This document shows positions 1 through 6,450 of a DNA stretch of 24,194 nt, piece after piece. A program made the position numbers and the translations under genes. This DNA is from JAYOEY01 sp038120295 (lineage in GTDB: Bacteria > Pseudomonadota > Alphaproteobacteria > MPNO01 > UBA2964): assembly GCA_038120295.1 (NCBI GenBank), contig JAYOLL010000037.1, forward strand, positions 1 to 24,194. The letters run 5' to 3'. Position 1 is the stretch's first letter. Each line of letters starts with the position of its first letter. Below the pieces are notes generated by a model. That model saw only the letters and a list, made by a program, of their open reading frames with translations. It was not told the DNA's origin and did no database searches.

Positions 1-1071
1 CTTGCAAGCACGATGCTCGTTGCGGCCGCGACCGCGATGAGCGCCGTGCCGGCCAATGCCCTCGACCTGAAGATCGGCGGTTTCGCCGAATTCTGGTTCG
101 GCTATGGCGATAACGAAACGGTTGCCGGACCCAATAACAATTTCGACGTCAAGCAGGACGCAGAAATTACCTTCCGCGCCGAGGAAACTCTCGACAACGG
201 CATGAAGGTCGGCTTCCTGTTCGAAATGGAAGCGGGCAACGGTAACGACAACGGCGACTCCAACCGTCCCGCGACCGGTACCGACTTCGACGAGTCCTTC
301 GCCTGGGTGAAGACCTCGTTCGGCCAGTTCAACATCGGCAACAACGACGTTGCGGGCGCCTATGTGGGCGGTGTTTCGACGGTCGGTCCGGTCGGCATCA
401 TCAAGTCGGATGCCCAGGACTGGATTCCCGGCAACGGCGAACTCAACAACACCGACATCGACCTCGGCCTCGGCGACTCCGGCAACATCACCTACTTCAC
501 GCCGCGAATTGCCGGTTTCCAGGCGATCGTCAGCTATACGCCGGATAGCTCCGACGACCTCGCGGGCGACTTCGACACGCAGGCGACCGCGGGCACCCAT
601 CAGGCGGTGTCGTCGGCCCTGAAGTACAGCGGCAAGTTCAGCGGCGTCACGGTCGGCTTGGGCGTCGGCTACACGACCGCCGAACTGACTGAAGGCGGCG
701 CGGGAACCGATGCGACCGCGGAAGGCTACAACATCGCGGGTAAGCTCGGCTTCGGCAATTACTATGTGTCCGGCGCCTATGCCAAGGAAGACATCAGCGA
801 TGTTGATACCTTCTATGGCTTCAGCATCGGCGGAAAGATGGGCAAGCACGCCTTCAGCCTGGGCTACGGCAAGGGCGAAGAGTCGCAGCGCGGTGCAGGC
901 GTCGGGGACCGTACGACCAAGGTCATCACGGCCGGTTACGAGCGCAACATGGGCAAGGGCGTCACGTGGGCGTCGTCCGTCTTCAAGACCAGCGTCGACG
1001 GCGCGGACCTGGCCGCCGCTGATCTGAACGATGGTGTCGGTGTTGTGACCGGTCTGAAGCTCAAGTTCTGA
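1..1071 (+). CDS. Porin, Gram-negative outer-membrane channel (5' end outside window)
   Basis: The frame is open from base 1, so the first in-frame ATG at 13 is probably internal to the signal peptide and the true start lies upstream. The visible part begins with the end of a hydrophobic, Ala-rich signal sequence with a likely cleavage site at the A-N-A-L junction. The mature start, LDLKIGGFAEFWFGYG, is typical of alphaproteobacterial general porins. The rest is Gly/Asp/Asn-rich with alternating hydrophobic beta-strand patterns, and it ends in LKLKF with the terminal Phe expected for recognition by the BAM outer-membrane assembly machinery. The family forms trimeric beta-barrels for passive diffusion of small solutes. 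Substrate specificity cannot be read from the sequence. The gene is followed by a strong terminator and looks monocistronic at its 3' end. Confidence 0.9.
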   Translation, partial: LASTMLVAAATAMSAVPANALDLKIGGFAEFWFGYGDNETVAGPNNNFDVKQDAEITFRAEETLDNGMKVGFLFEMEAGNGNDNGDSNRPATGTDFDESFAWVKTSFGQFNIGNNDVAGAYVGGVSTVGPVGIIKSDAQDWIPGNGELNNTDIDLGLGDSGNITYFTPRIAGFQAIVSYTPDSSDDLAGDFDTQATAGTHQAVSSALKYSGKFSGVTVGLGVGYTTAELTEGGAGTDATAEGYNIAGKLGFGNYYVSGAYAKEDISDVDTFYGFSIGGKMGKHAFSLGYGKGEESQRGAGVGDRTTKVITAGYERNMGKGVTWASSVFKTSVDGADLAAADLNDGVGVVTGLKLKF

Positions 1072-1080
1072 GCCGGATAT

Positions 1081-1101
1081 TTCCCGAATATTCTTCGGGA
1101 A
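1081..1101 (+). repeat. Inverted repeat just after the porin stop
   Basis: TTCCCGAA (1081-1088) and TTCGGGAA (1094-1101) form a perfect 8-bp stem with a 5-nt loop. It lies 8 bases before the main terminator hairpin. It may protect the 3' end of the porin mRNA or act as the first of two tandem terminator stems. It has no T-run of its own. Confidence 0.55.
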
Positions 1102-1108
1102 ACGGGAT

Positions 1109-1139
1109 AGGGGGCGCTTCGGCGCCCCCTGTTCTTTTT
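1109..1139 (+). terminator. Rho-independent terminator of the porin gene
   Basis: AGGGGGCGC (1109-1117) pairs perfectly with GCGCCCCCT (1122-1130) around a TTCG tetraloop closed by C-G, an exceptionally stable hairpin. A T-rich tract, GTTCTTTTT, follows at 1131-1139. Confidence 0.9.
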
Positions 1140-1215
1140 GTCCCCTGTTATTCGTGTTTTTTTAGTGAGGGCTTCTCGCGGGCGATTTCCGGGTCGGCCG
1201 CCCTGGTGGCGTCGA

Positions 1216-2166
1216 TTATTTTCGAATTGAAACCTGTCCGGTCGGATGACGGAAGGTCTTCAGCTTACGTTTCAGGTCGTCGACGAATTTGTCGGACGTA
1301 ACGAGCGCTTCGATGTTCCGCGCCAGCATCCGGACATACTCTTCAATGTCCTCCTGCCCGTCGCCGGAGCGCGGCACGGGCGTCCGGAAAAATTCGTTCA
1401 TCACGCCCCGGTCGAAAAGTTCCGACACCACGTCCAGCCCGATCAGCTCGATCGAGCTGAAGGAGAGATGCACACTGGTGCTGTTCGTGCAGATCGCCTG
1501 GTGATAATAGCCGGCAGGCAGATAGATCATGTCGCCCCGTCGCATCTCGAAATCCATCAGGACATCGCCCTTGGCCTTTTCATGCTTGGCGATGTCGCCC
1601 GACAGGAACGCCAGGTGGTTGATGGGAAAGCGGTGCGCCTGCTGGTAGACGCGCCAGCGCTTGCGTCCCTCGACCTGGAAGGCGAAAACGTCGTGCGTGT
1701 CGAAATGGACGGAAAATGCCTGGTGGCCGGGTTGCGAATAATACAGATTGCTTTCGACCTTGCTGCCGAAATTATCCGCGATGACCGACCTGAGCGCCTT
1801 GAGCCCGTCCGATATGGCGGCGATGTCATTCAGCACCAGCGACGCGCCGCCGCGCAAAATCTTCTGCAGCTCTTCCGGCACCACGCGGTAGCGCGTCCCG
1901 TTAAACACCGGATACTGGGTAAAAAAGTTCTGCGGCGGAATTTTCTTGGCATCGAGATAGGCTTCCAACCGATCCGGCGTCCAGATTCCAGTCTGGTTGA
2001 CCAGGGTCTCGAATTCGGAAAACGAAAAGAAGTCCTCGATCCGGTCTCGATTGCCGGTTGCGAGAAACGGCGTCAGCCTTCGACGCGCCTCGGTAAGCGC
2101 GTCGATTTCCTCTTCGGAAAAGATCGCGCCCAGGCCCTTAGCCTTGGAATGTCCACGTTTCGCCAT
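1216..2166 (-). CDS. JmjC/cupin_4 domain Fe(II)/2-oxoglutarate oxygenase, ROX-like
   Basis: This 316-residue protein carries the JmjC/cupin_4 core. H154-x-D156 in HFDTHDVFAFQVEGRKRW and a distal H222 in PAGYYHQA make the expected iron-binding facial triad, and the Q-x-E-G-R-K-x-W stretch is typical of ROX/MINA/NO66-type enzymes. Known members hydroxylate ribosomal proteins (for example YcfD/RoxA on uL16), and others act on different proteins; the substrate here is unknown. There is no signal peptide or membrane segment, so it should be cytoplasmic. The first 50 residues are basic and then helical, and the C-terminal 70 residues are helical, as expected for a dimerisation region. It is divergent from the YggS gene. 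No clear Shine-Dalgarno precedes the ATG at 2166, but no other nearby in-frame Met fits better. Confidence 0.8.
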   Translation of the reverse strand: MAKRGHSKAKGLGAIFSEEEIDALTEARRRLTPFLATGNRDRIEDFFSFSEFETLVNQTGIWTPDRLEAYLDAKKIPPQNFFTQYPVFNGTRYRVVPEELQKILRGGASLVLNDIAAISDGLKALRSVIADNFGSKVESNLYYSQPGHQAFSVHFDTHDVFAFQVEGRKRWRVYQQAHRFPINHLAFLSGDIAKHEKAKGDVLMDFEMRRGDMIYLPAGYYHQAICTNSTSVHLSFSSIELIGLDVVSELFDRGVMNEFFRTPVPRSGDGQEDIEEYVRMLARNIEALVTSDKFVDDLKRKLKTFRHPTGQVSIRK

Positions 2167-2351
2167 TTTATAGTCAGTTTACGGTCTGTGTGCGGTTGGT
2201 ACGGATCAGGCTCTGTTCACGACAGCCGAGTCGAATATAACAGGGCCAGCCATTGCATAAAACACATCTTGGCCCATACCCGCCCTAAGCAGTATAAGCC
2301 CGGAAGGAGCCTGGTTCCTTACCGAATGCCCGAAAAGTTGGGACCCCTTTT

Positions 2352-3044
2352 ATGGATCCGCGAACAGAATATTCGGTCGAAATCGCAGACGCACTGAGAT
2401 CCACGAGATCCCGGATCGCGACGGCGGCACGCGATGCCCGACGCGACCCTGTTTCGGCAGAACTGGTCGCTGTTTCCAAAACGCATCCGGCGGCGGCTGC
2501 GCGCGCGGCGCTTGAGGCCGGCCATCGTCTGTTCGGCGAGAACCGGGTCCAGGAAGCAAAGGAGAAATTTCCGGCGCTGCGCGAAGATTTTCCCGACCTC
2601 CGGCTGCACCTGATCGGCCCGCTCCAGACCAACAAAGTCCGCGACGCCGTTGTCCTGTTCGATGTCATCGAAACGCTCGACCGCCCGCGCCTCGCCGAGG
2701 CGCTGAAGAAAGAGATGGATCGGGCCGGCCGCCGTCCCGACCTGCTGGTCCAGGTCAATACAGGCGCCGAGCCCCAGAAAGCAGGCGTCCTTCCGCAGGA
2801 GGCCGACGCCTTCATCGAGGCCTGCCGCGAGCGCCTCGGCCTGCCGGTCGTGGGGCTGATGTGCATCCCCCCGGTGGACGAAGAACCCGCCATGCATTTC
2901 GCTCTGCTGGCCGATATGGCGGCGCGCCACGGACTCGGCGTTCTGTCGATGGGAATGAGCGCCGATTTCGAAGAGGCCGTCCGGTTCGGCGCAACGCATG
3001 TTCGTGTGGGAACGGCGGTGTTCGGGAGCCGCCCGCCGGGCTGA
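2352..3044 (+). CDS. YggS/PLPBP family pyridoxal-phosphate homeostasis protein
   Basis: This 230-residue protein has the family's usual length and landmarks. VAVSKTHP supplies the PLP-binding Lys (K43), GENRVQEAKEK and LHLIGPLQTNK are characteristic, and the C-terminal signature runs SMGMSADFEEAVRFGATHVRVG. Members are single-domain alanine-racemase-fold proteins that bind PLP without known catalysis and buffer vitamin B6 and amino- or keto-acid pools. The ATG at 2352 has only a weak upstream GGGA at suitable spacing. The gene faces the L,D-transpeptidase gene tail to tail, with 5 bases between the stop codons. It starts 185 bp from the divergent oxygenase gene. Confidence 0.93.
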   Translation: MDPRTEYSVEIADALRSTRSRIATAARDARRDPVSAELVAVSKTHPAAAARAALEAGHRLFGENRVQEAKEKFPALREDFPDLRLHLIGPLQTNKVRDAVVLFDVIETLDRPRLAEALKKEMDRAGRRPDLLVQVNTGAEPQKAGVLPQEADAFIEACRERLGLPVVGLMCIPPVDEEPAMHFALLADMAARHGLGVLSMGMSADFEEAVRFGATHVRVGTAVFGSRPPG

Positions 3045-3055
3045 CCGCGTCAGCC
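3039..3055. terminator. Hairpin containing both convergent stop codons
   Basis: GGCTGAC (3039-3045) and GTCAGCC (3049-3055) form a perfect 7-bp stem with loop CGC. The TGA of the YggS gene (3042-3044) lies in one arm and the TGA of the minus-strand L,D-transpeptidase gene (3050-3052) in the other. No T-tract follows on either strand, so classical termination is uncertain. Confidence 0.4.
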
Positions 3056-3559
3056 GGATCCGCGAATATCGATCGACGAGTCCGGGCTGCATTCTTCCGC
3101 GACGGCCCGCAGGTCTTCAAGCGCAAGCGCGACGCATCCCTCGGTCGGCGCGTAACCGTCGGCTGCGACATGGAGGAAAATCGCGCTTCCCAGCCCGGCG
3201 ACAGGCGGGTCGTCATTATGGCCCAGCACCACCACGAGATCGTAAAGCGAGTCGCCACGCCACATTATCTCATGCCCGCCTCGAAAAGGCAGCTTCACCG
3301 GCCGGTTATAGTCGGGCCGGGCGGGGTCGTCGCACCAGCCGTCATCCGGCTCGATAGGGATGGCGATCAGCGATCCCTGCGGCGGTGAGATTCTGTCCGC
3401 CCTGAACAGGATCCTGCGGAACGCCCACATCCCTGCCGGGGTAGCGCCGTCCCCTTCTCGCTTTTCCGCCGCGTCGACGACGCCGGTTCGGCCGAGGGCG
3501 CACGCGAAGCGGCGGCCGTTCCATTCGGCGGTGCCGTCAGGAAGAACCAGAAGGTCCAC
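3050..3559 (-). CDS. L,D-transpeptidase (YkuD) domain protein without signal peptide
   Basis: This 169-residue protein ends in the YkuD catalytic signature: H130 in FLHVAADGYAPTEGCVAL, with the nucleophile C142. An upstream LGHND segment (about 112-116) is also typical. YkuD enzymes make 3-3 crosslinks in peptidoglycan or attach proteins to it. Unlike most exported members, this one begins MDLLVLPDGTAEWNG with no signal peptide, lipobox or membrane segment, so either it is exported in another way or it acts on cytoplasmic muropeptides. The start is a GTG at 3559, 5 bases after the glnD stop, with no strong Shine-Dalgarno, so translational coupling to glnD is likely. It is the last gene of the mutS-glnD run. 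Confidence 0.82.
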   Translation of the reverse strand: MDLLVLPDGTAEWNGRRFACALGRTGVVDAAEKREGDGATPAGMWAFRRILFRADRISPPQGSLIAIPIEPDDGWCDDPARPDYNRPVKLPFRGGHEIMWRGDSLYDLVVVLGHNDDPPVAGLGSAIFLHVAADGYAPTEGCVALALEDLRAVAEECSPDSSIDIRGSG

Positions 3560-3564
3560 GGCGA

Positions 3565-6366
3565 TCAGGGCGAAACGCGGCGCGCCCGTTTGGCGCGCGC
3601 GCTGTCCTCGCTATGCGGAATCCGCACCGGCCCCTGCCCACCATCCTCTAGCGAGGCCAGCAGCGCCTTGCGGATCTGTTCCAGCTTGCCTTCGTGGGTG
3701 ACCTGCATGCCGAAAGCATCCTTGACATAAAACACATCCACCGCGCGTTCTCCGTAGGTCGTGATCAGCGCACTGGCGATTTGCAGCCCGAGCTCGGTCA
3801 GGACCTGGGTAATCCGGTATAGGAGGCCGGGGCGGTCGCGCCCGTTGATCTCGATCACAGAATGGGTCCGGCTGGCGGTGTTGTTGATCAGCACGCGCGG
3901 TGCAACGGTGAAAACGCTGGACCTGGCGCCGATGGCGGGCCTGCGCTCCAGCTCTTCGCGCGGGCGGATGCGTCCGGCCAGCGCGTCTTCGATCCGCGCG
4001 TACAGCCGCTCCAGCGCGGGCTGCTCGTCATAGGCGCCGGCGCCCGAATCCTGGATCGAAAAAATGTCGAGCGCCATGCCGTTGGTCATGGTGAAGATCT
4101 TGGCATCCACGATATTCGCGCCTGACAGCGCCATGGCGCCCGCAATACCCGAGAACAGGCCGGGATGGTCAGGCGTATAGATCGTGATCTCCGTGATGCC
4201 GTTCTCGCCGTCTACCCGGGTATCGAAAGCGACCGGCGCGTTGTCCTCCTCTGCCTGCCGTATAAACGCCGCGTGCCGGGCATGGGTATCGCTGTCGACC
4301 GACAGCCAGTAAGACGGGTAGCCCAGATCGAGAAAATGGTCGACCTGCTCCACGGGCCAGCCGGACAGTGCGTCGCGCACGGCTTCCTTGGCCCCTTCGA
4401 TGCGTCTTTCCCTGCCTGTCGTATCGTGCCCGCCCGACAGCAGCGCCTCGGTCGCGTAGTAAAGCTCGCGCAGCAGCGACGCCTTCCAGTTGTTCCAGAC
4501 ATTTGGTCCGACCGCGCGGATATCGACGACGGTCAGTATCAGGAGCAGCCGCAGCCGTTCCAGCGACTGAACCTGTTCGGCGAAATCGGCGATGCTTTTC
4601 GGGTCGCTCAGATCGCGATGAAAGGCGATGCGGCTCATCATCAGATGATGGCGCACCAGCCATGAGACCGTTTCGGTCTCTTCCTCCGACAGGCCGAACT
4701 GAGGGCACAGGCGTTCAGCCACTTCGGCGCCGAGTACGGAATGATCGCCGCCCCGCCCCTTGGCGATATCGTGCAGAAAGGTGGCCACGATCAAAGCGCG
4801 CCGGGAGGAAATGTTGTGAATCTGTTCCGACGCGACCGGCATCTGCTCCTTGTATGACCCGTTGGCGATGCCGTGCAGGATGCCGATCGCGAAAATGGTG
4901 TGCTCGTCGACCGTGTAGACGTGATACATGTCGTGCTGCATCTGAGCGACGACGCGGCCGAAATCGGGTACGAAACGTCCGAACACGCCGGCTTCGTTGA
5001 GCCGCCGCAGAGTGATCTCCGCGCCCTTCCCGGCAGTCAGCATTTCAATGAACAGCCGGTTGGCTTCCGCGTCTTCGCGAATCTGGTCAACCAGCCGAAT
5101 GCGCCGCGTGATCATGCGCAGTGCGCGCGGATGAACGTCGAGGTCGTGCTTCTGGGCGACCCGGAAGAGTTCGAGTATACGGACCGGCCTTTCATCGAAA
5201 TCATTGCCCGAGCGAATCGACAGCCGTCCCGATTCCAGCGGGTAACCGTCAATGTCGCGGCGGAAGAAATCGAACCCGATGATCGACAGACGCGTCGGAC
5301 GCCTCTGCTCGGCTTCCAGCGCAGCGCAGAAGATCCGCGTCAGGTCGCCGACCGATTTCGCCATCAGATAATAATGCTTCATGAACCGTTCGACGCCGCG
5401 CGTGCCGGCATGGTCCTTGTAGCTGAGGCGCTGCCCGATCTCCTGCTGAAGGTCGAAGGTAAGCCGGTCCTCGCCGCGCCCGGTCAGGTAATGCAGGTGG
5501 CACCGAACCGAGCGCAGGAACGATTCAGCCTTGGCGAAGCGGGCCGCCTCCTGTGTCGTCAGGACGCCTTTTTCGACCAGATCGGCGACCGTTTCGACGC
5601 GATAGATGTATTTGCCGATCCAGAACAGGGTCTGCAAGTCGCGCAAGCCCCCCTTGCCGTCCTTGACGTTGGGCTCCAGCACGTAGCGCGAATCGCCCAT
5701 CCGGCGATGGCGTTCGTCCCGCTCGGCGAGCTTCGCTTCGACGAATTGCGGTCCCGTATCCCGGGCGATTTCCTTCCAGAACCGCCGCCGCATCTGGGTG
5801 TAGAGCGCCTTATGGCCGGCGATCGACCGCGCCTCCAGGATCGATGTGCGGATCGTGATGTCCTGCTTCGCCAGCCGGATGCAGTCATCCATCGACCGCG
5901 TCGCATGCCCGACCTTGAGACCGAGGTCCCATAACAGATAGAGGATCGACTCGACGATCTGCTCGATGCGCGAGGTGATCTTGTAAGGCATCAGAAAGAG
6001 CAGATCGATGTCGGAGGACGGCGCCAGCTCCCCGCGTCCGTACCCGCCGATCGCCACCAGGCAGATGCGTTCGCCCTGGGTGGGGTTGGGCATCGGGTAG
6101 ACGCGCTCGGTGGTCACCTCGTAGGCGAAGCGCAGGAGTTGGTCCATCAGAAAGGCCTGCGCCCGGACGGTTGCGTCGCCGCGCGCCTCCCCCGATTCGA
6201 ACCGGCGACGGATTTCGGCCCGCCCCGATTCAAGCGCCTGCCTGATCTCGGCGAACAGCGCTCGCCTGACGTCCTGCGCAGGAGAGTCCTCATCGAACTG
6301 CGATGAGATCGCCGAACGCAGTTTCTCGATGTCGACGATGTCGCGCTGTTTCAGAACGGTTGCCAT
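3565..6366 (-). CDS. glnD: Bifunctional PII uridylyltransferase / uridylyl-removing enzyme GlnD
   Basis: This is a 933-residue protein from the ATG at 6366. An upstream in-frame Met at 6417 exists, but 6366 is preceded by AGGAG and its product starts MATVLKQRD. Domains in order are a nucleotidyltransferase motif (GGYGRGELAPSSDIDLLFL, about 107-125), the GlnD helical linker, an HD hydrolase domain (HDIAKGRGGDHS, about 528-540), and two ACT domains (about 725-800 and 835-910, each with a D-x-PGL motif). The enzyme senses glutamine through the ACT domains. It adds UMP to PII when nitrogen is short and removes it when nitrogen is plentiful. Its substrate, a PII with Tyr51, is encoded at 18460-18798. 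It lies 33 bases downstream of mutS and 5 bases upstream of the L,D-transpeptidase gene, which suggests one transcript. Confidence 0.96.
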   Translation of the reverse strand: MATVLKQRDIVDIEKLRSAISSQFDEDSPAQDVRRALFAEIRQALESGRAEIRRRFESGEARGDATVRAQAFLMDQLLRFAYEVTTERVYPMPNPTQGERICLVAIGGYGRGELAPSSDIDLLFLMPYKITSRIEQIVESILYLLWDLGLKVGHATRSMDDCIRLAKQDITIRTSILEARSIAGHKALYTQMRRRFWKEIARDTGPQFVEAKLAERDERHRRMGDSRYVLEPNVKDGKGGLRDLQTLFWIGKYIYRVETVADLVEKGVLTTQEAARFAKAESFLRSVRCHLHYLTGRGEDRLTFDLQQEIGQRLSYKDHAGTRGVERFMKHYYLMAKSVGDLTRIFCAALEAEQRRPTRLSIIGFDFFRRDIDGYPLESGRLSIRSGNDFDERPVRILELFRVAQKHDLDVHPRALRMITRRIRLVDQIREDAEANRLFIEMLTAGKGAEITLRRLNEAGVFGRFVPDFGRVVAQMQHDMYHVYTVDEHTIFAIGILHGIANGSYKEQMPVASEQIHNISSRRALIVATFLHDIAKGRGGDHSVLGAEVAERLCPQFGLSEEETETVSWLVRHHLMMSRIAFHRDLSDPKSIADFAEQVQSLERLRLLLILTVVDIRAVGPNVWNNWKASLLRELYYATEALLSGGHDTTGRERRIEGAKEAVRDALSGWPVEQVDHFLDLGYPSYWLSVDSDTHARHAAFIRQAEEDNAPVAFDTRVDGENGITEITIYTPDHPGLFSGIAGAMALSGANIVDAKIFTMTNGMALDIFSIQDSGAGAYDEQPALERLYARIEDALAGRIRPREELERRPAIGARSSVFTVAPRVLINNTASRTHSVIEINGRDRPGLLYRITQVLTELGLQIASALITTYGERAVDVFYVKDAFGMQVTHEGKLEQIRKALLASLEDGGQGPVRIPHSEDSARAKRARRVSP

Positions 6367-6450
6367 GACTCGGTGCTGCTCCTGTCCGGCGATGGGCGGC
6401 CACCCTATCGGTAGCACGGCCGGCGGTGGAAACTGAAGGACCGAAAGCGG

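Noticed and set aside
1246..2397. A 383-codon plus-strand frame covering the oxygenase gene and the start of the YggS gene
   Set aside because: The JmjC motifs are on the minus strand, and this frame runs into the real YggS start in another phase.
4873..5934. A 353-codon plus-strand frame opposite glnD
   Set aside because: The minus-strand GlnD is conserved throughout this stretch, and the plus-strand frame has no domain or ribosome site.
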